A stretch of 64,000 bases of DNA from Notamacropus eugenii. Its lineage: Eukaryota; Chordata; Mammalia; Diprotodontia; Macropodidae. The DNA lies in NCBI RefSeq assembly GCF_028372415.1, contig NC_092875.1, positions 405,612,739 through 405,676,738 of the forward strand. Reading direction: 5' to 3'. Positions 54,255 to 64,000 of this stretch are shown here, one piece after another; position 1 is the first letter of the stretch, and the number at the start of each line of letters is the position of its first letter. Made by a program: the position numbers and the translations under genes. Below the pieces are notes generated by a model. The model did no database searches. It had not been told where the DNA came from and saw nothing but the letters and a program-made list of their open reading frames with translations.

Positions 54255-56465
54255 CATTCATTCAGTCATGGCTGATGCTCTGTGACCACATGGACTGTAG
54301 CACTCCAGGCCCTTTTATGCTCCACTATCTCCTGAAATCTGTCCAAGCTCATGTTCATTGCTTCCGTGACACCATCTATCCCTCTCATCTTCTGCCACTC
54401 CCTTCTTCTTTTGCCTTCCATCTTTCCCAAATCAAGGTCTACTCCAAAGAGTCCTTTTTTATTGTTTGGCCCAAGTATTTAAGCTTCAGCTTCAGTATTT
54501 GCTCTTCCAGTGAATAGTCTGAATTAATTTAAGTATTGATTGATTCAATTTCCTTGATATCCAAGGGACTCTCAAAAGTCTTCTTCAGCAACACTATTTG
54601 AAAGTGCTCAGCTTTACTTATCATACCATACAGTCATACCTTGCTACTGGAAAGGCCATTTGGTTATTGTTCAGTTGTTTCAGTAGTGTCTGACATTTTA
54701 CGACCCCATCTGAGGTTTCCTTGGCAAAGACACTGGACTGGTTTGCCATTTCTTTCTCCAGCTCATTTCACAGATGAGGAAACTGAGGTAAATAGAATTA
54801 AGTGACTTGCCCAGGGTCACACAGTTACTAAGTATCTGAGGGCATACTTGAACTTAAGTCTTTGCTGATGTCAGGTCTGGTGCTGTGTATCCATTGTGCT
54901 ACCTAACTTCCCCTAAAAGACCATAGCTTTGACTATACAAACCTTTGTCAGCAGGGTGATGTCTCTGCTTTTTAGTATGCTGTCCAGATTTGCCATAGCC
55001 TTCCTTCTAAAGAGCAAGCATCTTATAATTTTATGGCTGCTGTCTTCATTTTCAATGACTTTTGAGCCCAGAGTATAAAATCTGACACTGCTTCCATTTC
55101 TTCTCCCTCTATTTGGGAGGAACCGATGGGACCAAGATCTTAGTTTTTTTAATGTTAAGCTTCAAGCCAGGTTTTGCATTCTCCTCATTCACCCTCATCA
55201 AGAAGCTTAAATCTTCTTCACTTTCCGCTATCAGAGTGGTATTATTTGTATGTCTGAGATTGTTGGTATTTCTCCTGGTAACTTTAATTCCAGCTTCTGA
55301 TTCATCCGACCTGGCATTTCAAATAATGTACTCTTCATGTAAGTTAAATAAATAAGCCTTGTCATACCTCTTTTCCAATCTTAAATCAATCATTTGTTTC
55401 ATGTTCAGTTCTAGCTGTTGTTTCTTAACCACATGCAGGTTCCTCAGGAGACAGGTAATATAATCTAGTACTTCTATCTCTTTGAGGACTTGCTACATTT
55501 TGTCATGATCCACATAGTCAAAGGCTTTTGTGTAGTCAATGAAACAGAAGTAGATTTTTTTTTTCCTCTGGAATTCTTCTGCTTTCTCCATAATCAAGAG
55601 AAGATTGGCAATTTGGTCTCTAGTTCATCTGTGTCTTTAAAAACCAGGCTCTACTTCTGGTAATTCTCAGTTCACATATTGCTGAAGCCTGGCTTTCAGA
55701 ATCTTAAGAATAACCTTTCTGGTGTATGAAATGAGTGCAATTGTTTGGTAATTTGAACATCCCTTGGCATGTCCTTCTTTAGAAAACTGATATTTTCCAA
55801 TCCAGTAGCCACTGTTGAGATTTCCATTTGTGGGCATATTGAGTGCAGCACTTTAACAGCATCATCTTTAGGATTTTAGATAGCTTAGCTGGAATTCTAT
55901 CACCTCTACTTACCCTTATTGTTAGCAATACCTTCTAAAGTCCAATTGATTTCATTCCCCAAGATGTCTGACTCTAGATCAGTAACCACACCATCATGGT
56001 GATCAGTGAAGTTAAGATCTTACTTATATACTTCTTTTGTATGTTCTTGCCCACCTCTTCTTAATCTCTTCTGTTTTTGTTAAGTCCCTACCATTTTTTT
56101 TCTTTTATTGTGCCCATTTTACATGAAACTTTCCCTTGATATCTCTAATTTTCTTGAAGAGATCTTTTATCCTTCTCATTCTATTGTTTTCTTCTATTTC
56201 TTTGCATTGCTAATTTAAGAAAAACTTCTTATCTCTATTATCTTTTGGAATTCTACATTCAGTTGGGCATAGTTTTCCCTTTCTCTTTCCTCAGCCATTT
56301 TTTTCTTGCTCTTCTTTTTCTTTGAAATTTTTTTGTTGCTTTCCCCTGCACAGTATTGCAAACCTCTGTCCATAGTTCTTCAGGCCCTGTCATCTACCAG
56401 ATAGAATCCCTTAAATCTGTTCATTACTTCAATTTCATATTCATAAGGGCTATTATTTATATAAA
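54255..56465 (-). mobile_element. BovB/RTE-clade LINE, minus strand, 5'-truncated
   Basis: Nearly the whole segment can be read alongside ruminant BovB. Plus-strand landmarks: 'ccacatggactgtagcactc' (3' end), 'atgtaagttaaataaataag', 'gctgaagcctggctttcaga', 'cattgagtgcagcactttaa'-like text, and 'tgtccatagttcttcaggcc'. The minus strand codes DYTKAFDYVDHD at 55538-55503, the first catalytic block of the reverse transcriptase. NTNNLRHTNNTTL near 55275-55235 corresponds to NINNLRYADDTTL, so the catalytic ADD is lost here. No full frame survives. A SINE is inserted at 54660-54915. The 5' end (endonuclease) is absent beyond 56465. Confidence 0.9.
54660..54915 (-). repeat. Marsupial CORE-SINE inserted in the BovB, minus strand
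   Basis: Full-length reversed SINE ('ttattgttcagttgtttcag', 'ccccatctgaggtttccttg', 'tgcccagggtcacacagtta', 'ccattgtgctacctaacttc'). Flanks aaaggccat (54651-54659) and aaagaccat (54916-54924) are a 9-bp TSD with one mismatch, and BovB text continues across it. Confidence 0.9.
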
Positions 56466-57299
56466 CAAGGGCACTAGAAAGGAACAAAAGAGGATATTCC
56501 AGAGTATTTTCCTAAGTTCCCAAGAACATTATGGAAAACAGAGAAAACTCTGTTTGCCTGGATACTGGTTATAGGAGTTCACCAGAAGTGAAACACATAG
56601 ACTCATGGAAAAGGGAAACATATTCTTGATGGGCACACATGCCACTCTTTGGACCCATACTGTGTGAGTAATTGTGAGGATTGTGGAGTGTAGGGGCCAA
56701 TCCTTTGCTCCTTCATATTGTGTCTTTAGTTTTGTGCTGATTCTCCTTCCTGCACAAGGAACCATCATGAATAATCCTCTTTTTTTCCTGCAAGATGCAT
56801 TTTGTTCTGGAATTCTCCTCTTTCCAGTGAAAGGCCTCAGAATTCTTGAACTGGAGATTACTCTAAAGGTAACAATCCCTGAGGCTGGTGTTGCTTAGGA
56901 AGCTTCTACTTTTTTGGTTAGCAAAATCTGGCCAAATCCTAAAATGTTACTACTTAGGAAACCTAACATTTTATGCCTAGAAGATGGTATCCTTTGACTC
57001 TAAAAGATGGAACTGATAAAGAAGCAGCACTTAGAAACACCCAGGTACTCTCCCAGAATGCTGTAATTCAGGAATTCACAATATCCAGACCACAAAATCA
57101 AACATATATTCCTTTGCCCATGTATTTTTCCAAAGCTACTATTAATAGTTCCCCCCTTCCAATTACTATACTCTCTGGATCTCTCTGGAATGAAGATTGA
57201 AAGGAAAAAAAATTGTGAAAAGGGCCAGCAGGTCTGTTATCTCCATTTTGTGAAGTTTGGCTGAAATAATCAACCCACAACAGTGGTATCCAATTAATT
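56466..57299. other. Intergenic, no gene
   Basis: About 830 bp not assigned to any repeat. Short open frames at 56356-56574, 56529-56768, 56674-56898 and 56973-57200 have no domains. Confidence 0.4.
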
Positions 57300-57885
57300 C
57301 CCTTTAGGAATAGCCATTGTAAGGGGACATCCATCAGTTGGGGAATGACTGAACAAGTTGTGGTATATGAATGCAACAGAATATTATTGTGCCATAAGAA
57401 ATGATGAGCAGGTAGATTTCTGAAAAACCTGGAAAGACTTACATGAACTGATGCTGAATGAAGTGAGCAGAACCAGAACATTGTACATAGTAACAGCAAC
57501 ACTGTACTTTGACCAACTTTGACAGACTTAGCTCTTCTCAGCAATACAGTGATCTAAGACAAATCCAAAAGTCTCATGATAGAAAATGCTATCCACATGC
57601 AGAAAAAGAATTATGGTGTCTGAATGCAGAATGAAGCATACTATTTCCTCCCCCCTTTTTACTTTCTCGTGGTTTTTCCCTTTTGTTCTGATTCGTCTTT
57701 CACAACATGAGTAATATGGAAATATGTTTAATATAATTGTACATGTATGGCCTATATCACATTGCTTATCGTCTTGGGAGGAGGGGAAGAGAGGAAGAAA
57801 AAAATGTACAACTCAAAATCTTATAAAAGTGAATGTTGAAAACTATTTTTACATGTAATTGGAAAAAATAAAATACTATTAAGTG
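57300..57885 (+). mobile_element. L1 LINE ORF2 C-terminus and 3' UTR, plus strand
   Basis: 'acatccatcagttggggaat', 'gaatattattgtgccataag' (EYYCAIRNDE-type motif, Y and A intact), 'cttacatgaactgatgctga', 'tagctcttctcagcaataca', 3' UTR with 'gggaggaggggaagaga' and end 'catgtaattggaaaaaataa'. 5'-truncated within ORF2. Confidence 0.9.
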
Positions 57886-57959
57886 GGGAAGAAAAGGAAT
57901 ACCCGTCATGAATGAAACCTACCCTTCAAGAGGCTTAAAGGAATGATTTCAAACTAAGC

Positions 57960-58265
57960 AAATCATCTTTTTGAAATTTTAAAATTATTTCATTTTCAGT
58001 TCCAAATTATCTTCCCTTTCCCCCTTTCTTACCCATTGAGAAAGCAAGAAAAACAAAACCTGTTATAAATATGTATAATCATACAAAACACTCTTAGATA
58101 TTAGCCAAGTCTTCACACCTACCATCCACCTCCCCAAAAAAAAGAAAGAAAAGAAAATATACTTTAGTCTGTATTCTGAGTGCATCAGCTCTCTAGCTGG
58201 AAGGGAGTAGCATATTTCATCATGAGTCCTTTGGAACTGAGGTTGACCATTTAGACAATTCATTT
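57960..58265 (-). mobile_element. L1 LINE 3' end, minus strand
   Basis: 'ttttcagttccaaattatct', 'cccattgagaaagcaagaaa', 'gtctgtattctgagtgcatc' and 'catcatgagtcctttggaac' are the L1 tail reversed. Confidence 0.85.
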
Positions 58266-58412
58266 TAACTCAATCAGACAGGACTAAAGAGTATTCTCAA
58301 GGAAGTGTTAATGAGACTGTCCAGACCTTTTATTCAAGTTCTCCTCAAATTGATCAGGGAACACCTTTGAACTACTCCCTATATTTTATAAGTGAATAAA
58401 AAGGACATACCA
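58266..58412. other. Spacer, no feature
   Basis: Nothing recognised. Confidence 0.4.
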
Positions 58413-58578
58413 TTCCTGGATTTAGAGATAAACTTTCAATATCATCTAGTTCAGTTTTTTTTTTTCATTTTAAAACCAAGGAAATAAAGACATTAGATAA
58501 ATGTCATAAGGTCAAAGACATGATTTGAACCAAGCTCCTCTGGTTCTGAATCTATCTTTCTGTCATTCCATCCTCCCA
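58413..58578 (-). repeat. MIR-type SINE, minus strand
   Basis: 'ctggatttagagataaactt', 'tatcatctagttcag' and 'gatttgaaccaagctcctct' are MIR reversed; a T-run interrupts it. Confidence 0.7.
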
Positions 58579-58609
58579 TATGCTAGCTGACTCAGCTGAG
58601 GTTGTCAAG

Positions 58610-58945
58610 ATAAAATACATGGAGTAGGTTGCATTTGATCTCAAAGGACAGATCACTGGGGAGGAGGATCAAGGGACAGGTAGCTGTGTGAGCAAATACA
58701 CAGAAGTAGTAACAATAGGATGTGTTTGGAGGACAGTTTCTGATGCAGTTTGACTGGAGCCTAGAACACAGAATGGGAGCAGTATGAGATAAAGCTGCAT
58801 TGGGAGTTTAGAGCTGAATTGTAGAGGGCCTTGAATGACAGACTAAGGACTCTGGTTTTTATTCAGTTGGTTCTGCAGAGTGATTGATGTTTTTTGTTTT
58901 GTTTTTTTACTAATAGAATAATATGATCTGATTTATGCACTGAGG
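58610..58945 (-). mobile_element. L2 LINE 3' region, minus strand
   Basis: 'agtttgactggagcctagaa', 'ttgtagagggccttgaatga' and 'cagactaaggactctggttt' follow reversed L2; 'ataatatgatctgatttatg' completes it. Confidence 0.7.
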
Positions 58946-58964
58946 AGGAACCCCAATCTGGCTA

Positions 58965-59180
58965 GGGCATGCAACATTTACATAACACCTTCAGGCTGAC
59001 AAAGGGCTTGTACAATTTCATTTTATCCTCACAATGACCCTGGGAGTTAGATGGTTATTATTATCTCCATTTTACAGTAGGGAAACTGAGACTGAATGAG
59101 ATTAATTTTGCTTTTTTTGCTCAGGGTTACAAAGGAAAGTATGTGTCTGAGGAAGGCTTTGAATTCAGGTCTTTTGAGGG
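58965..59180 (-). repeat. CORE-SINE, minus strand
   Basis: 'caacatttacataacacctt', 'tatcctcacaatgaccctgg', 'ttacagtagggaaactgaga' and 'gaattcaggtcttttgaggg'. Confidence 0.8.
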
Positions 59181-59189
59181 AAATATGAA

Positions 59190-59990
59190 ATTTCATTTTA
59201 AAAAATTCATCTTCCACATGGATGCCAGATTAACTTTCCTTATGCATGTATCTGATCATGTCTTCTCAAAATTCTAGAGCAAGTCAAGTAAGGGCTGGAG
59301 TCAGAATATAATAATAGCTAATAAGTATATAGTACCTACTATGTGTCAGGTACTGTGCTCAATCTGATTGTCTACTGAGTAAAATTTGAACTCCTTAACC
59401 TGGGATCCAAAGCCTTCCATTACCTGGTACCACCCTATTCATCCCACTTTATTTGTCTTCCATGTACTGTCTGTTCTAACAAAATCGGGCCACCCATTTT
59501 GTCCTGTATTGGATTAAGCTGTTCCCTATGCTGGGAATGCCCTTTCTCCCTTCTTCTTCTGTTGGAGTCTTAGCCCAGCCTTTAAAAATCAACCCAAATT
59601 ATGTTCCCTTGGGAATATTTCCCTCCCACTCTCACTACTGTCAGTAAAGATCTCTCATCCCTTGGTCCTCATACAACATTTTGTTTGTACCCTTCTTGTG
59701 CTGTCATTAAGCGTTATTTTGCATTGTTATACTCTATCTTCCTACAAGCTCATTTCCCCCCAAATTTTACTCAGTTTGTACCTTCTCTATGAAGACTTTT
59801 CTGATCCTTCTTTTGCATTTACTACCTCCCCCCCAAAATTATCTGTATTTATTTTATATTAGCTGATTTGTGTATCTGGTATCTCCTTTTAAAATGTAAG
59901 AGAACTGTTTTATTTTTGGTTTTGTATTTACAGTACCTAGCATGGTGATTGGCAGATAATAGGTGCTTAATAAATGCTGTTGACTGATGA
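59190..59990 (+). mobile_element. L2 LINE 3' part, plus strand
   Basis: 'catgtatctgatcatgtctt', 'atccaaagccttccattacc', 'tatgctgggaatgccctttc', 'aagacttttctgatccttct' and the terminus 'ataataggtgcttaataaat'. About 60 bp of a reversed CORE-SINE tail ('tatagtacctactatgtgtc') at 59300-59362 interrupts it. About 800 bp and one of the clearest L2 copies here. Confidence 0.88.
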
Positions 59991-60054
59991 AGGTAGGGGT
60001 CCAGTATTATCTTAACTTTGTATATCTCCCAGGGTCAGACATAGCATTTCTGAT

Positions 60055-60300
60055 CTAGTAATCAGTAAATCAGTCAAGGAAAATTTATTAAGCACCTACT
60101 ATGTGCTAGTGGCTGTACTAAACACTAGTGATACAAAGAAAGGCGAAAGACAATTCTTGCTCTCACAATCTAATGGTTAGACTACATGAAAATAACTATA
60201 TAGAAACAAGAAATATACAGGATAAATTGGAAATAACAGGGGTAAAACTCTAGAAAGATAACAAATGCATTTCTAATACTATCTACTTAGAGGATGTAAA
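60055..60300 (-). mobile_element. L2 LINE 3' end, minus strand
   Basis: 'aatttattaagcacctacta', 'tgtgctagtggctgtactaa', 'cttgctctcacaatctaatg' and 'acaggataaattggaaataa' are the reversed terminus. Confidence 0.8.
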
Positions 60301-60784
60301 GGGAGGAAAGGCCCATGTCTAGCCATCTAAGTCATATGCACACTCCTAAGGAATTGAAGATCCCTACAGATCCTCTATCTCCAGCTCTTATATCCTTGAG
60401 ATTCCTCCAAAGTCAGTCTTATCTGAATGAATGACTACCATCAATCAATATTATTCTTAGGAAAGTATATTCGTCTATTTGAAGGGTAATTCCTTTCTCC
60501 TGTCACTTTATAAAGTGAAAAATTTGGCATAGTTTTTATCACTTTTCTTTACTAATTCCATTTCATATCTTAACTTGAGGTCAATTAACTGCTTACCCTG
60601 GAGATGACTCTTTTTTCCCACCAAAAATAAATTCTGGGGTTTTCTACCAGCTTCCTATTCTTTTTCTTTTTCCCCATATCCAAATCTTGTACACCTACTC
60701 TCTCACTTATTTCCAATCTCTCCCCATTTGTTTCCCTACTTCCTACAAATATGACTATATCCCTTCTACTTTGTGTGGAATAGA
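60301..60784. other. Spacer, no gene
   Basis: No assignment. The 103-codon minus frame at 60585-60896 has no domain and runs into the L2 copy. Confidence 0.4.
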
Positions 60785-62000
60785 GGTGATGGAGGACATG
60801 GTGGCAGAAGACTTCTGAATGACATGAGATGATGAAAGGGAGAAGAGGGAGTTCTCGGTGAATGATCTCATTTTTTTCATTAAAATATGGAGGCAAGGTT
60901 CTTAACTGAGCAGATGGATGGAGGGAGAGCCAAGTGAAGTTTGAGGAGAGATCGAAGATTTGGAAGACCCAATGTAGAGAGTGAAATAGTGAGTTAATAA
61001 GGGAGGGAAAGTAGGATTGCCAAGTGGCAGTGAGAGGCTAGTTGAAGTTGTATAACAAATTTGTAGTGAACCCAGTCATAATGGTTGCACAGTTTTCTCC
61101 ACTGTTGTTCAGCAGCACATATGACAAATGGTGGGAATTATTCAATGCTGAGGCTTGGTGGGGCACAGTTGACAATATGATAAGGGGATAAGGGATTCAA
61201 GAGAAGAGGACAGTGCAGAGTTGAACTGGTTTACCAAGTGGTAAAAGGGGGAAGGAAAGAGAGTGTGACTAGTGCTGGGGGGAGGGATTGAAAAAGAATT
61301 GAGGGCTGAGGAATTAGAGTTCATGAGGAAGAACAGGGTTTGGAATTACAAGTCAGGGAGAAGTGGAATAACAATAAATTATGATCAGATAAGGGAATTT
61401 CAGAGTTCTTGAATCTGGAGTTGGTACATTTGTGGAAGATGGCAAGAGAGAAGGGTATGACCATTTTTAGTTTGGCTGAGGTTGGGTGGAGAAGGTTAGA
61501 GAAAATGAATATGTTGAGGAACTGGGACATTAGAATGTTTGGGGCAGCACAAATATGTATGTTAAAGTCCCCTAGTATGAGGGCAGGAGTTGGGAAGGAA
61601 AATCATGATTGTGAGCCAGGTAGTGATTGATGAAGGAAGGAGAGTCTTGGAGGTCTGTAGACAACAGCTTGGGATTCTGAATTGTAGAATATGTGGATTG
61701 TATGTACCTCAACAGAGGAGAAATTACTGGGTGATGGGGAGAATCTGGGCAGTGGGGAACAGTGAATATTCCAACTCCCCCACCTTGACTAATGAGCCAG
61801 GGAGAGGAGTGAAAGTGCAGCAAATGCTGGAAAGAGTGTCCAGGGAAGTTGTATAATCAATGGGGAGCCAAATCTCAGGAAAGTCAAATGATGGAAGGAG
61901 GGCATAGAAGGATGAATGGTTTGGTTGGGACTTTTGGAAAAAGTGGACTGAAAGGAATGGGCATAGAGGATAAGGTAAAGGAAAATGAGAACGAGGGGTT
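60785..62000 (-). mobile_element. L2 LINE endonuclease region, antisense
   Basis: The minus strand near 61590-61520 codes LILGDFNIHICAAPNILMSQ, the L2 endonuclease motif with GDFN intact. It continues towards lower coordinates with FKNSEIPLSDHNLLLFHFSL (minus 61407-61348), the S-DH motif of the same endonuclease family. Frames are broken elsewhere. About 1.2 kb. Confidence 0.8.
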
Positions 62001-62429
62001 GCATGATGACCTACTAGGGTTCAGAATCCTGGGATATGTAAGCTATGACCAAGTGAGTTTGTTAAGTGAAAAGTGCTTCTCTTCTTTCCAGGGAAGGCTG
62101 GAGATAGGTCAGGAGACTGTTCCCATAAAATAGCATCCTTTTATCAAAGTAGGAGAAGCAAAGTTCATGATCAGATGGAAGCCCCTTGCTTTGCCTCTCC
62201 TCTTTCCTCAGAGACTGGAGATGAGACAGGAGATGTGGGTAATAGAGAGGAAAGACACACAGTCAAGCAAAATGAATTCTCATACTGGTTATTTCCCAAA
62301 ATGTATATGTATACTCTGAACCCCTCAACCTTTTTGTCAGGAAGTGAATAATCTAGCTCACCAAAGGTCCTCTGGAATCATGCAATAACCTTTGGTTGGT
62401 TTTCTGATATTAACCCTTTAAAAGTTCAT
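62001..62429. other. Spacer, no feature
   Basis: No repeat or gene recognised; the 92-codon plus frame at 62073-62351 has no domain. Confidence 0.4.
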
Positions 62430-62960
62430 CCTCTACTCAAATGCCAAAGTGATCTGACCATGCCACAATGCATCCCACCTCATTCAATTAACTTTAGTGG
62501 CTCCTTATCTCCTCTAGGATAAAATATGAAATCCTCTATTTGGGTTTTAAAACTCCTCATAATCTGATGCCCTCCTACCTTTCCAGTTTTCTTACATCTT
62601 ACTCCCTTCCATGTAAGTGATCTCCTTGCTGTTCCTCACATAAGAACCTCCATTTTCCAATTCTGAGCACTTTCATTTCCCCTATGTCTGGGATGTTCTC
62701 CCTCCCTCCTCTCTATCTCCTGGCTTCCCTTACTTCCCAGATAGAATCTTCTGCAAGTAGTCTTTCCCACATCTTACCCTCTTCATGCTAGTGCCCTCCT
62801 TCTTCATTAATTTTTCCTGCAAATAGTAGTTTCCATGTTGCCTGCCCCATTAGATTGGGAGCTCCTAGAAAGTAGGGACTCTTTTATGCCTTTGTGTCCC
62901 TAGCACATAGCATGCTGCCTGGCACATAGTAGGTGCTTGTAAATACTTGTTGAGTTGACT
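62430..62960 (+). mobile_element. L2 LINE 3' part, plus strand
   Basis: 'aaagtgatctgaccatgcca', 'taatctgatgccctcctacc', 'ccttgctgttcctcacataa', 'tgggagctcctagaaagtag' and terminus 'ctggcacatagtaggtgctt'. Confidence 0.88.
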
Positions 62961-63277
62961 TCACTTGATTGGTCACTGCATTAAATATAGTCCTTAAGCC
63001 ATTCAAAGTTGATTAGTCTTTAAAATGCTGTTGCTACTGCTTATGAAGCCCCACATGTAGTGAGGTGTTCTGTGTGGCATGGAAGTAACATTGTGTGGAC
63101 TACAGGGAAGCAGGGTAGAAATCTCCAGCTTCCTCTCTCCCAATCCTTCTCCAAGGGAGTCTGATTCCTGCTAGGAGGGCAAGCAGGAAGTTGGGGCTTG
63201 AGGTCACATTCTTCTCTTCTCAGAGAGAGGGGTTACCAGGCTAGAAGCATATCTATCTGCTCTCTTGAATATTGTTA
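62961..63277. other. Spacer, no feature
   Basis: Nothing recognised. Confidence 0.4.
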
Positions 63278-63285
63278 GTCTAGGG

Positions 63286-63575
63286 CAGCACTTCTTAAAC
63301 TGTGGGTCACATAACATGGGGTCAAAAAATATGGCAACAGTAAAAGTTTTCTGAATGAACAATGACCAAAAATTAGTTAAAATTCAAACGCTAATGAATC
63401 TGAAGTGTTTCTGGCAGCACTTGCCCATATTGGATCAGCAGCTTCACCGTAACTTTGGTTCTTGACATAAAGCATGTGCACTTTGCACTGCACATGCCCT
63501 TCGGCCATGCAGAACCGAGGAACACTGCCGAAACGTGGAAAGGGTTCATGGATGGAAAAAGTTTAAGAAGCCCTG
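63286..63575. mobile_element. 290-bp non-autonomous hAT transposon with exact TSD
   Basis: Left end CAGCACTTCTTAAACTGTGG and right end (reverse complement) CAGGGCTTCTTAAACTTTTT share CTTCTTAAACT as inverted repeats. The exact 8-bp gtctaggg lies at 63278-63285 and 63576-63583. 'ctgtgggtcacataacatgg', 'gcatgtgcactttgcact' and 'aaaagtttaagaagccctg' are typical of a mammalian hAT MITE. No transposase is encoded, so it must have been moved in trans. Confidence 0.9.
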
Positions 63576-63599
63576 GTCTAGGGAAAGTGATTAGGCTCA

Positions 63600-63775
63600 A
63601 GCTAATTTCTGATTGCTGTTTCTTTCTGGAGGAAGTAGGATGTCAAATTCTATATCTGAATCTTGAGCCTTTTTCTACCAAATTCTAGGTTCCACAAGGA
63701 GCATACATATAGCAATTAGCCGAGAAAACTCATGTATACAAATCAGTAGCAAAACAGAAATTAGAGAAAGTATGC
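63600..63775 (-). mobile_element. LTR-like fragment (endogenous retrovirus fossil)
   Basis: The plus-strand run 'gtagcaaaacagaaattaga' with 'gaaagtatgcat', and the preceding 'attctatatctgaatcttga', match 24040-24185 with divergence. It is thus a second piece of that LTR-like family. Only part of an LTR remains; broken and old. Confidence 0.5.
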
Positions 63776-63853
63776 ATACACACATATGTGTGTATATATG
63801 TATATGTACATTTGTGTGCATATGTGTGTGCATATGTGTATGTGTATATGTAT
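63776..63853 (+). repeat. (TATGTG)n-like microsatellite
   Basis: Alternating TA/TG/CA purine-pyrimidine sequence of about 80 bp between the LTR fragment and the next SINE. Confidence 0.9.
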
Positions 63854-63856
63854 ATG

Positions 63857-64000
63857 GCAGTTAGGTGCCCAATTGCCTGAAATCAGAAAGACATCTTTCT
63901 GAGTTCAAATCTGTCTTCAAACACTTCCTAGTTGTGTGACCCTGGGCAAGTCACTTAACCCTGTTTGCCTCAGTTTCCTCATCCATAAAATGAGCTGGAG
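63857..64000 (+). repeat. Marsupial CORE-SINE running off the window end
   Basis: 'ggcagttaggtgcccaattg', 'ctgagttcaaatctgtcttc', 'gtgtgaccctgggcaagtca', 'ctgtttgcctcagtttcctc' and 'aaaatgagctggag' at the window end. Head and core present, tail outside the window. Confidence 0.92.

Noticed and set aside
57098-57544. 148-codon minus-strand frame
   Set aside because: Mostly antisense of an L1 ORF2 tail; the rest is unique sequence without a domain.

Overview
This window looks like nuclear DNA from a marsupial (metatherian), and it is a stretch with no protein-coding gene that I can support. The marsupial assignment rests on the repeats. There are CORE-SINE/MIR-type SINEs whose 3' part is of the 'CCCCAAATGGGGTCAC ... 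AACAACAAC' kind, abundant L1 tails of one recognisable family, ORF1-only half-L1 (HAL1) elements, a BovB/RTE LINE very close in text to ruminant BovB, abundant old L2 and CR1/L3 LINEs, and small hAT-type DNA elements. I cannot name the species. No open reading frame shows a host protein domain, codon-like structure or splice context, so the window is best read as intergenic DNA or a very large intron. Identifications are from memory of family consensus sequences, and boundaries are approximate unless a target-site duplication (TSD) is given.

Layout. 0-6.3 kb: a small hAT element, several MIR SINEs and a long antisense L2 LINE (2.97-6.23 kb). That L2 was interrupted by a 320-bp segment carrying a perfect 67-bp duplication and by a poly(A)-tailed retrocopy with TSD. 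6.5-9.3 kb: SINE-rich. 9.4-11.35 kb: one L1 3' end inserted into another. 11.4-17.7 kb: scattered MIR, L1 and L2 pieces and a (TA)n tract of more than 100 bp. 17.9-21.0 kb: about 3 kb without a recognisable repeat, the best candidate for conserved regulatory DNA. 21.0-29.3 kb: SINEs, L2 ends, a tiny hAT element with TSD, two LTR-like fossils and L1/L2 pieces. 29.3-33.2 kb: an old antisense L1 carrying at least four later insertions. 33.3-34.7 kb: a CR1/L3 fragment and unclassified sequence. 34.7-37.5 kb: a full-length 2.8-kb HAL1 on the minus strand with an exact 13-bp TSD. 38-43 kb: sparse L2, CR1 and MIR. 43.2-46.7 kb: a second, older HAL1-like element (ORF1 joined to an L1 ORF2 tail) on the plus strand. 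46.7-54.2 kb: SINEs, L1/L2 tails and microsatellites. 54.25-56.47 kb: a 5'-truncated BovB on the minus strand with a SINE inserted in it. 57.3-63 kb: L1 tails and large L2 pieces in both orientations. 63.3-64.0 kb: a hAT element with an exact 8-bp TSD, an LTR fragment, and a SINE running off the window end.

There are no operons or pathways to describe. The useful content is the nested insertion record (L1 in L1; L2, MIR and a CAA-tailed repeat in L1; SINE in BovB; hAT in L2), the structure of the two half-L1 elements, a poorly characterised CAA-tailed repeat family present three times, and the repeat-poor block.
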